Shown here one piece after another: positions 8,908-17,900 of a stretch of DNA of 64,000 bases. Each line of letters begins with the position of its first letter. The first letter of the stretch is position 1. The notes under the pieces are model-generated. The model searched no databases. It worked only from the letters and a program-made list of their open reading frames with translations, and had not been told where the DNA came from. The stretch spans positions 5,068,001 through 5,132,000 of the forward strand of contig NZ_CP109078.1 of NCBI RefSeq assembly GCF_035917455.1, written 5' to 3'. This DNA comes from Micromonospora sp. NBC_01796 (GTDB taxonomy: Bacteria > Actinomycetota > Actinomycetes > Mycobacteriales > Micromonosporaceae). Position numbers and translations under genes: made by a program.

Positions 8908-9666
8908 ATGACCACCCTGGTGCACCTCACCCCGGAGGCCAACGCCCGGCGGATCGTCCGCGCCGGCATCCGGGCACGCAGCCGAGGCTGGTACGACGAC
9001 GACAGCGACGGCGTCTACTGCATGCCGGTGCTGCCGTCGTACACGCTCACGCACCAGTGGGTACGCGAACTGCGCCGCTGGCAGCGACGGGTCCTGGTGG
9101 CGGTGGACGTACGGCTGCCCGACGACGAGCGGGTGACCGTGGGTCGGTACGGCCGGCCACCCCTGCGGGTCACCTCCGCCGAGGCCGTGGCGGTCGTCCG
9201 GAAACTCGAGGATCCCCGCGGGTGGGAGGTGTTCGTGCCCAGGGCCATCCGTCCCGGCGAGGTCCGGCGGATTCGCCCGGTCCGGCAGGGGATCGGCTGG
9301 CGCTACCAACCCGATGCCCACGGCCGTGCCCCCTGCGCCTGTCCCGTCTGCCTGCCTGCGGGCTCGTACCGGGCGACCCGGATCAGGGCCCGCTACTCCG
9401 GCGACGAGCCGGGTCCGACCGTGCCGGAGATGATGGCCACGCTCCGGGCCGCCACCACCACCGAGGACCTGGTCGACGCGGTGTGGGCGATCGGGGCCCG
9501 GCGCCGGGGCAGTGCCGAGGACCTGGCGTACCTGGTCGACCATCCGGAACTCGAGGTGCGCCGGGCGTTGGCCGAGGCGCTGACCGGTTACCGGGGGCGG
9601 GTCGCCCGCGACCTGCTGGCGCGCCTGGCCGACCGGGACGGGCCGTACGTCGATCCGGAGGAATGA
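8908..9666 (+). CDS. HEAT-repeat-like protein with possible ART-like N-terminal domain
   Basis: Unassigned protein of 252 residues in two parts. The first 140 residues begin TTLVHLTPEANARRIVRAGI and contain GVYCMP. That spacing (strand with His, then a helix ending in Gly-Ile, then a Val-Tyr strand) recalls ADP-ribosyltransferase and KptA-like folds; this is a weak structural guess. A cysteine cluster (CACPVC) at about 148-153 could bind zinc. The C-terminal 80 residues look like two HEAT helices (DLAYLVDHPELEVRRALAEALTGY). It starts 27 bp after the nuclease-like gene, so is probably co-transcribed. It could instead be a plain HEAT-repeat scaffold. Confidence 0.72.
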   Translation: MTTLVHLTPEANARRIVRAGIRARSRGWYDDDSDGVYCMPVLPSYTLTHQWVRELRRWQRRVLVAVDVRLPDDERVTVGRYGRPPLRVTSAEAVAVVRKLEDPRGWEVFVPRAIRPGEVRRIRPVRQGIGWRYQPDAHGRAPCACPVCLPAGSYRATRIRARYSGDEPGPTVPEMMATLRAATTTEDLVDAVWAIGARRRGSAEDLAYLVDHPELEVRRALAEALTGYRGRVARDLLARLADRDGPYVDPEE

Positions 9667-9759
9667 CCAAACGTTGGGCACCGGGCTGGACAAAGGGTCA
9701 CGCGAGCCGAGAGGATTCGGCAGCACTCGGCATTCGTGCCGGACAAAAGGAGATTCCCG

Positions 9760-11154
9760 GTGTCCACCTCCACTGGCCAAGACAGCTCCGAAACGGGCGC
9801 GACCCTGCGGTCTGATGGGCGCCCGGTCTACGACCGGGGCGGCACCGTCTGCGTCATCGGCGCCGGTGCCAGCGGCCTGGCCGCGATCAAAAACCTGAAG
9901 GAGTACGGCTTCGGCGTCGACTGCTACGAACGGGAAACCAGCGTCGGCGGGGCCTGGAACTGGCGGCACGACCGCAGCCCGGTCTACGCCAGTACGCACC
10001 TGATCTCGTCGAAGCCCTTCACCCAGTTCCCCGACTTCCCGATGCCGGACTCCTGGCCGGACTACCCCCACCACAGCCAGCTCCTCGGTTACCTGGAGCG
10101 GTACGCCGACCACTTCGACCTGCGCGAGGACGTCTGGTTCGGCACCGAGGTGATCCGGGTCGAACCGGCCGACGGCAACCGGTGGGACGTCACCACCCGC
10201 AGCACCGGGGGTTACGGCGCCGAACGGACCTCCCGCTACGCCGCCGTGGTGATCGCCAACGGGCACAACTGGGCCCCGAAGATCCCCGCGTACGAGGGAC
10301 TCGACGAGTTCCGGGGGCAGGTCATCCACGCGTCGGCGTACAAGGACACGACGCAGTTGCGGGGCAAGCGGGTACTGGTGATCGGGGCCGGGAACACCGG
10401 TTGCGACATCGCGGTCGAGGCCGCCCAGCAGGCCGCCAAGTGCTGGCACTCCACCCGGCGCGGCTACTGGTACGCCCCCAAGTACGTGCTGGGCCGCCCG
10501 ACCGACCAGGTCAACGCCGGACTGGCCAAACTCCCCCTGGGACTGCGCCAGTGGTTCTCCGCCCGTACGCTGCGGCTCACCGTCGGTGACCTGACCCGGT
10601 TCGGTATGCGGGCACCCGATCACAAGATCTACGAGACGCACCCGATCGCGAACAGCCAACTCGTCTACTACGTTGGTCACGGCGACATCACCCCCGTACC
10701 GGACGTGGCCCGGTTCCGTGGGCACAGCGTCGAACTGACCGACGGGCAGCAGATCGAACCGGACCTGGTCGTGCTCGCCACCGGCTACCTGCCGAAGTTC
10801 GAGTTCCTCGACCCGTCGCTCCTCGGCGACGACAACTCCGGCCGCCCCACGCTCTACCTCAACGCGTTCCCGCGCCGCCATCCCACCCTGGCCGTGGCCG
10901 GCCTGCTCCAGTCCGACTCCGGCATCTTCCCGCTCGTGCACTGGCAGACGGTGGCGATCGCCCGACGCCTGCGCGTACAGGAGACCGAACCGGACCGGGC
11001 CAACGCGTTCGCCGCGCGCGTGGAGGCCGGTGCCGCCCGCCGGTGGAGTTCGGCGAAGGTCAAGGACAGCACCCGGCACTGGTTCGAGATCGGCCACCGG
11101 GACTACCTGAGCGAGCTGCAAACCGTCCTCGACGACCTGGAGGTCAGCAAATGA
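9760..11154 (+). CDS. Flavin-containing monooxygenase
   Basis: FAD/NADPH-dependent monooxygenase of 464 residues. It has an FAD-binding loop at 34-39 (VIGAGASGLAA), the GGAWNW segment, the FMO fingerprint FRGQVIHASAY, a second Rossmann loop for NADPH (VIGAGNTGCDIA) and the LATGYLPKF motif. These complete features predict oxygenation of a soft nucleophile or a Baeyer-Villiger type reaction. The start is the GTG at 9760 because AAGGAG sits 7 nt upstream; an ATG 24 nt earlier has no such site. The stop overlaps the start of the following hydrolase-fold gene (ATGA), so the two are translationally coupled and probably act in one pathway. Confidence 0.92.
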   Translation: MSTSTGQDSSETGATLRSDGRPVYDRGGTVCVIGAGASGLAAIKNLKEYGFGVDCYERETSVGGAWNWRHDRSPVYASTHLISSKPFTQFPDFPMPDSWPDYPHHSQLLGYLERYADHFDLREDVWFGTEVIRVEPADGNRWDVTTRSTGGYGAERTSRYAAVVIANGHNWAPKIPAYEGLDEFRGQVIHASAYKDTTQLRGKRVLVIGAGNTGCDIAVEAAQQAAKCWHSTRRGYWYAPKYVLGRPTDQVNAGLAKLPLGLRQWFSARTLRLTVGDLTRFGMRAPDHKIYETHPIANSQLVYYVGHGDITPVPDVARFRGHSVELTDGQQIEPDLVVLATGYLPKFEFLDPSLLGDDNSGRPTLYLNAFPRRHPTLAVAGLLQSDSGIFPLVHWQTVAIARRLRVQETEPDRANAFAARVEAGAARRWSSAKVKDSTRHWFEIGHRDYLSELQTVLDDLEVSK

Positions 11155-11969
11155 GCGCGGCCGGCACCCGGATCATCCGGACGCGCGACTGGTCCAACCC
11201 GGTCCCACCCGTACGCCGCGAGGTGCGCAGCGCCACCCCCGAGACCGACGAGGGCAAGCCGCCGCTGCTGTTCGTACCCGGCTTCGGTCACGGCGCCTGG
11301 GCCTTCGCCGAGCACTGGCTGGAGCACTGCGCGACGCGCGGGTTCGCGGCGCACGCGGTGAGCCTGCGCGGGCACGGCGGCAGCGGCGCGGCGCCGAAGG
11401 CGACGCTTCGGGCGTACGTCCATGATGTTGTCCAGGTGGCGGCGAGCCTGCCCCGGCAGACGGTGCTGGTGGGGCACGGCGCCGGCGCGCTCGTGGTGAC
11501 CCACGCCCTGGCCCGCTATCCAGCCAGGGCCGGGGTGCTGGTGGCGCCGGTGCTCGGCGGCTGGGGCACGTTCGCCGGCGCCCTGCGGCGCAACCCCGCC
11601 GGTACCCTGCCGGCGATCTTCGGTGGCCGGCTGCGGCTCAACCGCCGCCAACTGTTCAGCCGCGAACTGCCCGCCGCGACCGCCGCCGACTACACCACCC
11701 GACTCGGCCGGGCCACCGCACGCGCCCAGTGGCAACTGCTGCTGCACCGCGACCCCGAGCCACCCGTCGGCAACCCCCCGCTGCTCGTCCTCGGCAGCCC
11801 CGACGACCGGATCGTCTCGGCCGCCGCCCTCACCCGCGCGGCCCGCCGCTACGACGCCGCCCCGCTGCTCTTCCCCGGCATGGGCCACGACCTGATGCTC
11901 GACGCCCGCTGGCGCGAACCCGTGGACGCCCTCCTCGACTGGCTGGACAAAGACCTCCCCACCCCCTGA
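11151..11969 (+). CDS. Alpha/beta-hydrolase fold protein lacking the nucleophile serine
   Basis: Protein of 272 residues with an alpha/beta-hydrolase fold: oxyanion-loop region FVPGFGHGAW, RGHGGSG strand-turn, acidic position SPDDRIV (Asp218/219) and GMGHDLML (His246). The nucleophile elbow reads G108-H-G-A-G112, so the serine of Gly-x-Ser-x-Gly is replaced by Gly110. By sequence it should not be an ordinary serine hydrolase; it may be a binding protein, a lyase-like variant or a degenerate enzyme. Its ATG overlaps the monooxygenase stop by four bases, implying coupling to the FMO reaction. Confidence 0.88.
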   Translation: MSAAGTRIIRTRDWSNPVPPVRREVRSATPETDEGKPPLLFVPGFGHGAWAFAEHWLEHCATRGFAAHAVSLRGHGGSGAAPKATLRAYVHDVVQVAASLPRQTVLVGHGAGALVVTHALARYPARAGVLVAPVLGGWGTFAGALRRNPAGTLPAIFGGRLRLNRRQLFSRELPAATAADYTTRLGRATARAQWQLLLHRDPEPPVGNPPLLVLGSPDDRIVSAAALTRAARRYDAAPLLFPGMGHDLMLDARWREPVDALLDWLDKDLPTP

Positions 11970-11991
11970 CCCAAGCCGGGTCGAGCCACCC

Positions 11992-12069
11992 GAGCCAACC
12001 CCACCCGAGCCACTGAGCCAACTCACCCGAGCCACTGAGCCAACTCACCCGAGCCACTGAGCCAAGCTG
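11992..12069. repeat. 22-bp tandem repeat
   Basis: Just after the hydrolase-fold gene, a 22-bp unit beginning CCCGAGCCACTGAGCCAACT is repeated at 12004, 12026 and 12048, the last copy diverging at its end, with a degenerate half copy upstream. No coding sequence crosses it. It is a simple direct repeat in the 3' intergenic region. Confidence 0.85.
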
Positions 12070-12122
12070 CCCAAGCCACTCACTGCCAACCCGCAGCCGG
12101 CCAGCGCAGAACGACCAGGTCA

Positions 12123-12198
12123 GGGGTTCGGGGGCGGCGTGCCCCACGGAGAGATCAAGCCTGACCGCTCGGAGTGGGGCACGTCGCCCCCGAACCCC
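12123..12198. repeat. Dispersed palindromic repeat, copy 1
   Basis: Two 25-nt arms (12123-12147 and 12174-12198) pair at 24 of 25 positions around a 26-nt centre that contains GATCAAGCCTGACCGC. A second copy, in inverted orientation and with the same 16-base core, lies at 58345-58418. It sits between the convergent hydrolase-fold gene and otsA, where it could also work as a bidirectional terminator. The form resembles REP/BIME-type or MITE-like elements; no mobility gene is present. Confidence 0.85.
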
Positions 12199-12207
12199 CC
12201 ACCGCAA

Positions 12208-13626
12208 CTAAGACGCAGGCGCCAACCGATCAGCCAACGCCCCGGTCTGGTCCAAAGACGTGAGATAAGCCCGAGCCCAAGCCCGAATGTCATACGTCCG
12301 CAGATGGTCGCGCATCGACCGCATCCGGTCGCTGACATCCGCCGGTGTCGCCTGCAACGCGTGCATCAGGGTCAGTTTCAACCCCTCCAGATCATGCGGG
12401 TTCACCAGATACGCCTGGGTGAACTCCGCCGCCGCCCCGGCGAACTCGCTCAGCAGCAGCGCGCCACCGTTGTCGACCCGGGCCGCCACATATTCCTTCG
12501 CGACCAGGTTCATTCCGTCCCGCAGCGGGGTCACCGCCATGATGTCCGCGATCCGGTAGAGCGCCGCCAGCTCCGTACGGTCGAACGGCTGGGTCAGGTA
12601 GTGGATCGCCGGCTCGCCGACCCGCCCGAACTCCCCGTTGATCCGGCCGACCTCGCGCTCCACCCGCTCGCGCAGGACCTGGTACTGCTCGACCCGTTCC
12701 CGGCTCGGCACCGCCACCTGGACCATGACCGTGTCCCGGACCTTGATGTGGCCGTTGGCGATCAGCTCGCTGTACGCCTTGAGCCGCTGCTCGATGCCCT
12801 TGGTGTAGTCCATCCGGTCGATGCTGAGGATCACGTGCTGCGGGTCGCCCAGGTCACCCCGGAGCCGGCGGGCCCGCTGGACCACGTCGGGGCGGCGGGA
12901 CAGTGCCTCCATCTCGGCCATGTCGATGGAGACCGGGAAGGCGCCGATCCGGACCACCCGGTCGTCCACCGCGATCCGGCGGTCGGTGGCGGGCAGCTTG
13001 AGCACCTTGGACGCGAGCTGGGCGAAGTTGTGCGCCGCCTGGGCCCGCTGGAAGCCGACCAGGTCGGCGCCGAGCATGCCGAGCAGCAGTTCGGCCCGGC
13101 GGGGCAGTTGCATGAACAGCTCGGGCGGCGGGAACGGCACGTGCAGGAAGAAGCCGATCCGCAGGTCCGGGCGGAGCGCCCGGAGCAGGCCCGGTACGAG
13201 TTGCAGGTGGTAGTCCTGCACCCAGACCACGGCGCCCGGTTCGGCGGCTTCCGCGGCGGCTTCGGCGAACCGCTGGTTGACCCGTTGGTAGGCCTCCCAC
13301 CAGCGGCGGTGGTAGACGGGCTGCTCGACCGCGTCGTGGTAGAGCGGCCACAGGGTGGCGTTGGCGAAACCCTCGTAGTGGTCCCGCATGTCCTCGTCAC
13401 TGAGTGGTACCGCGTGCATCCGTACGCCGTCGATGTCGGGTACGGCGGGAGCGGGGCCACTGCCACCGGCCCAGCCGACCCAGACCGCCGGGGTCTTCTT
13501 CAGGATGGGATGTAGGGCACCGACCAGACCACCGGGACTACGACGCCACTCACAGGCGCCGTCGAGCGCCACACCGTCGTCAACCGGTAGCCGGTTGGCC
13601 ACCACCACAAGCGGACTCTGTCGCAT
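12208..13626 (-). CDS. otsA: Trehalose-6-phosphate synthase (GT20)
   Basis: Glycosyltransferase of 472 residues making trehalose-6-phosphate from UDP-glucose (or GDP-glucose in some actinomycetes) and glucose-6-phosphate. The N-terminus VVVANRLPV begins the GT20 domain; other hallmarks are the SPGGLVGAL loop, WVQDYHLQLVPGLLR, GFFLHVPFPPPELF, LSIDRMDYTKGIEQRL and the sugar-nucleotide site VTPLRDGMNLVAKEYVA. Length and motifs are complete. An ACGAGG site lies about 7 nt before the ATG. It is a single transcription unit bounded by a palindrome at its 3' end. No trehalose-phosphate phosphatase is visible nearby. Confidence 0.96.
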   Translation of the reverse strand: MRQSPLVVVANRLPVDDGVALDGACEWRRSPGGLVGALHPILKKTPAVWVGWAGGSGPAPAVPDIDGVRMHAVPLSDEDMRDHYEGFANATLWPLYHDAVEQPVYHRRWWEAYQRVNQRFAEAAAEAAEPGAVVWVQDYHLQLVPGLLRALRPDLRIGFFLHVPFPPPELFMQLPRRAELLLGMLGADLVGFQRAQAAHNFAQLASKVLKLPATDRRIAVDDRVVRIGAFPVSIDMAEMEALSRRPDVVQRARRLRGDLGDPQHVILSIDRMDYTKGIEQRLKAYSELIANGHIKVRDTVMVQVAVPSRERVEQYQVLRERVEREVGRINGEFGRVGEPAIHYLTQPFDRTELAALYRIADIMAVTPLRDGMNLVAKEYVAARVDNGGALLLSEFAGAAAEFTQAYLVNPHDLEGLKLTLMHALQATPADVSDRMRSMRDHLRTYDIRAWARAYLTSLDQTGALADRLAPAS

Positions 13627-13798
13627 TCGGGCACCTCGTTCCGAGCGAGGCGACCACCGCGAATGATGCGCGATCGGGCAGTCGTGAGGGGGAGTGAGGA
13701 GAGGTGACGTACAGGGGTATTCCTACTGACATCAAGTTACACGAGTGTTACGCACGCACGCTGTGTGCGATCAATCTCACTATTTGCCTGTTACGGGT

Positions 13799-14644
13799 TC
13801 AGACCACCGCACCGTCGTCGGGGTCGTCGTCCTCCTCGTCGCCCGAGCGCAGGCGCCAGATCAGGGTGACGAACCCGCTCAGGATCCCGGTGAAGCCGAT
13901 CAGCGTGACCAGGCCCCGGTCGATCGGCAGCAGGCTCGGGAAGACGAAGAGGATGAAGCCCAGGACAACCGCGAGCACCCCGGCCACGGCGTACTTGGAG
14001 ACGTGCGGGAGCGGCGGCGGAGGCGGGGGGATGTACCGGTCCTCGGTGCCGTCGGGCAGGTCCGCGCCGAAGGTGTCCAGCCCGTCGAGCAGGGAGCCCT
14101 GGTCGGACCGGGGGTCGAGGGAGATCCCGGAGATGTCGGTGGCGGACTGGAGCGGCCGTACCTCGGTGGCCGGGCCGGCGCTCTCCTGGCCGGTCCGGGT
14201 GGCGGTGCCGGTGGCCGAGCCGGTCTTGTCGACCGGCTCGTCCGCGCTCACGTCCTCGGCCGCCGGCCACGGCCGGGCGCCCTCGGTCACGTCCGCGTGG
14301 TAGCCGGCGACGATCCGGGCCCACTCGGCGTCCACGTCCGGATCGGGGCGGGACGGCGTCGGGCTCGGCGTGCCCTCGTCGGCGAGTTGGGTCAGGTAGT
14401 CCCGGGCGGTCGCGAGGTGGGTCCGGTCGACGTAGAGCCGGTCGGTCGGTCGCGCCGGCACCGTGGTGGTCCGGGTCACCGGGTTGAGGTCGGCGGAGGG
14501 CTGGAGGTAGGCGGCGATGCCGCCGGCGGCGAGGACGTCCAGCAGGTGTTCGCCCACCCGTGGGTCCACGTCGCCAGCGACGGCGTATTCGGTCGCGTCG
14601 AGCCCGTTGTCCCGCCGCCCTCGGCGGGCACCACCCGGTGACAC
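13799..14644 (-). CDS. Membrane protein with C-terminal hydrophobic pair
   Basis: Protein of 281 residues. The N-terminal third (DPRVGEHLLDVLAAGGIAAYLQP...) looks like a small alpha/beta domain of the kind seen in DUF2007-like putative signal-transducing proteins. A long acidic/low-complexity middle ends in a polyproline run (PPPPPPLP). Two membrane helices (YAVAGVLAVVLGFILFVF and a second near LVTLIGFTGILSGFVTLI) and an acidic tail close it. I chose the GTG at 14644 because GAGGGAGGG lies just upstream and the domain begins there; the open frame extends 88 codons further without domain character. Function unknown. Confidence 0.82.
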   Translation of the reverse strand: MSPGGARRGRRDNGLDATEYAVAGDVDPRVGEHLLDVLAAGGIAAYLQPSADLNPVTRTTTVPARPTDRLYVDRTHLATARDYLTQLADEGTPSPTPSRPDPDVDAEWARIVAGYHADVTEGARPWPAAEDVSADEPVDKTGSATGTATRTGQESAGPATEVRPLQSATDISGISLDPRSDQGSLLDGLDTFGADLPDGTEDRYIPPPPPPLPHVSKYAVAGVLAVVLGFILFVFPSLLPIDRGLVTLIGFTGILSGFVTLIWRLRSGDEEDDDPDDGAVV

Positions 14645-14977
14645 TGGATACCCTCCCTCACCGGCGCGTGCGCGCGCCCGACCCAGACCCCCGTCGCGCG
14701 CGATCGCGCGTGCCGTGCCTTGAATCGTGACACGCCAGGCGCGGGTTCCGGGAGTGCGTTGTGGCGCGCCGTACTCGCTTCGTAGGCTCATTCCTGACAG
14801 ATCACCCCGTGGGGAGGGTCGCGTACGCGCGGAATCCGGTCGGGACCGACGCTCGTGCTGTGCCGACTGATCGGGAGCCGGGTCGGATCGGATCCCCACC
14901 CCGTTCATGATCGAGTGAAAAGTGACCTTCGTCGCAAAGGCCGAAAACCTTACCGGCGGGGGTGCGAGCGGCCCTTC
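14645..14977. other. Intergenic region
   Basis: This 333-bp stretch separates the membrane-protein gene start from the 3' end of the large cyclase gene, both on the minus strand. It carries the GAGGGAGGG ribosome site of the former next to 14645 and a palindromic CGCGCGATCGCGCG near 14695. I see no convincing gene in either strand. It should contain the promoter of the downstream membrane-protein gene. Confidence 0.5.
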
Positions 14978-17900
14978 TCAGGAGGCGAGGACCGGCGACC
15001 ACCCGCCCGCGCCACCCGGGTTTCCGCCCAACCGGAGCAGACCGGGCGCCTGGTTGCGCAGCGCGAACGCGCGTACCTCGGCGAGCGTGACCTGCGCGGT
15101 CGCCCGCTCGCCCGAACGGCTCAGCTCACCTCCGGCCAGCGCCAGCGCCAGCATCCGGTCGGTCACGTCCGGGATCTGCGCGTAGATCTCCGCCGCCGCC
15201 GCGTAGAGCTGGGCCGCGCGGTGATGGTCACCGTCCGCAGCGGCCACCGCGGCGGTCACCGTACGCAGCGCGGCCTCCGCCCACGGCGTACGGTGCGTGA
15301 CCCGGTCCAACATCCCGCGTACGCGTACCGCCTGGTCCCGCCCGGTCAGCGCGGCGGCGTACGCGGCTGCGGTGATCCACTCACCGCTGGCCAGGGCCGG
15401 CACCGGGGCCCAGGTGTCGGCCAACTCGTCGATCAACTCGACCACGTCCGCACTGCGCCCCTGGAGGGCTCGGCAGAGGGCGGCCGGCCCCAGCACGGTC
15501 CAGTGCAGCCGGTGGAACCCGCTGCGACGGGCCGTCTCCAACGCCTCGGCGATGTCGTCCGCCAGCGGCACCGGCTGACCCCCGGCCGGCACCGACACCG
15601 GCTGAGCCGGTACGGCCTGCGGTCCGCTCGGCTGCGCCGCCCCGCCCGCCGCCGCCCCGCCCGCCGCCGCCCCGGTCGACGCGGTGGCCGTACCCGATGG
15701 CAGGGCGGCCTGGGCGGCCCGGTTCGCCAGGCTGTCCCGGCCGCTCGGCACCGGTTCGCCGCGCAGCACCCGCAGGCAGGCGCGCAGCCCCCGGACCTGC
15801 ATGTCCCAGCGGCCCTCGTCGGTGTCGACGAACGCGTCCGCGGCGGCGAGGAGCTTGCCGAACTCGCCGTTGAAGTACGCCCGCATCGCCTCGCCGGAAT
15901 AACCGGTGGTCAGCGTCTGCTCGTCGCCCTGCTCGGCCGCGGCGGCGGTGAGCATGGCGTTGGACTGGACCCAGTCGCCCTCCTCCAGCATCGCGTACGC
16001 GAGGTTCTGCATGGCCCGGGTCAGGGCCTGGAGCTTGTGCGTCCGGCAGAACTGGACGGCCGCGTGCAACTCGTCCAGCCCGGTCCGGTCACCGGCGTAG
16101 TAGCGGGTCGACGCCATGGTGATCCGGGCGTTGGTCTGCGCCTCGACCAGTCCGAGCCGTTCGGCGATGTCGGCCGCGGCACCGGCGGCGGCGAGCGCCG
16201 GGTCGCGTTCCATGTTGAGCATGTGCAGCCGGCCGAGTTCGGCGTACGCCTCGGCCTTCTGCTCGCTGTCGGGCAGCGCGTCGAACAGTTCCACCGCCCG
16301 GTCCAGGCAGGCCAGGGCCGCCGCCCGGTCGGCACGCAGCCAGGCCGCGTGCCCGAGCAGGGTCCAGGCGCGGGCGGCCGAACCCTGGTCGTTGATCGCG
16401 TAGAGCCGGTCGGCGAGCGCGGTCAACTGCTCGGTCCCGCCACCGGACAGGAACGCCCGCCCGTCCCGGAAGAACGAGATCTCGGTGCTGAGCAGTTCCA
16501 GTTGGAGCCGGTCCAGCTTGTCGTCGAGGCCGGCGAGCAGCAGGGCCTTGGCCGCGTGGTTGGCCGCGGCGTCCAGGGCGTGCAACGCGTACGCCCGGCG
16601 GGCCGCCCGGTGCAGCGCGTCCCGTGCGGCCGGGGCGTACCGCTCGGTGTCCACCCCGAGGGTGCCGGCGATCTCGTGCGCCGCCCAGCGGTGGTGGGCC
16701 AGGACCTCGGCCAGGTCGGTGTCCCGGCTGCGCGACAGCGCGTCCAGCCAGTCCGCCGTACGCTCGTGCCGGGCCACCCGCTCGGTACGCGGCAACCGCT
16801 GGTAACAGACGTCGCGTACCAGCACGTGGCGGAACCGGAACTCCGGCTGACCGGCCATGATGGACCCGGCCTGCTCGTGGACGAAGTCCCGCTGCTCCAG
16901 CCGGCGCAGGGCCCGCTCCACCGACTCGACCGGCTGGCCGAGCGCCGAGGCGACCGCACCGGGCCAGAACTGCATCCCGACCACCGACGCGGCCAGCAGC
17001 ACCGTACGGTCGTTCACGTCGAGCAGGTCGACCCGGTTGGCGATGACCGCGTGCACGCTGTCCGGCATCGGCAGGTCGTGCTGCTTCTCCAGCGACCACC
17101 CCCGCCCCGACTGCCGCAACGCACCCTGCTCGATCAGCATCCGGACGTACTCGTACGCGTAGAGCGGGTTGCCGTCGGCGACCTCGACCAGCGGGCTGAG
17201 CATGTCGGCGGAGAACGCGGCCTGGCCGAACATGTGCGCGTAGAGCGAGGCGATGCCGGTGTTGCGCAGCGGCGGCAGGTTGATGGTCAGCGACGAGGTG
17301 ATGCTCGCCGCCCAGCTCGGTTCCCGGTCGACCAGTTCCGGCCGTGCGGTGCAGAGCAGCACCAGCGGTACGTCCCGGGCCGAGGCGCCGAGCAGTTCCA
17401 CGAAGCGCAGCATCGCCTCGTCCGCCCAGTGCAGGTCCTCGAAGACCAGTACGGTCGGCCGCCGGGCGGCCAGGGCCACCAGCAACCGCCGCCAGGCCGA
17501 CTCGGTCTCCTCCACCGGCAGCGCCGGCCCCGGCAACCCGACCAGGGGGCGCAGCGCGTCCACCACCCGGGCGGTCTCGCCGTTGGTGGCGACCAGTTCG
17601 CTGACCGCCGACTCGAGACGTTGGGCGGCGACCGACGCCGGGTCGGTGTCCAGGATTCCCGCCTCGGACTTCACGATGTCGGCGAGCGCGGCGAAGGTGA
17701 CGTTCTCCCCGAACGGTGGGCAGCGCCCGGTACGCCAGGTGACCGGTTCGTCGATCAGCCGGTCAGCGTGCCGGAACAGCTCCCGGACCAGCCGACTCTT
17801 GCCGATCCCGGCCCGACCGAAGACCGTGACCACCTGCGGGATCTGTTCCCGGACCGACCGGTGCAGGGCGTTGACCAGCAGGCCCAGCTCGTGTTCCCGG

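Noticed and set aside
7954-11121. Very long open frame on the minus strand (over 1,000 codons)
   Set aside because: It lies opposite the hydrolase-like, HEAT-like and monooxygenase genes, has no domain character and follows from GC-rich codon bias.
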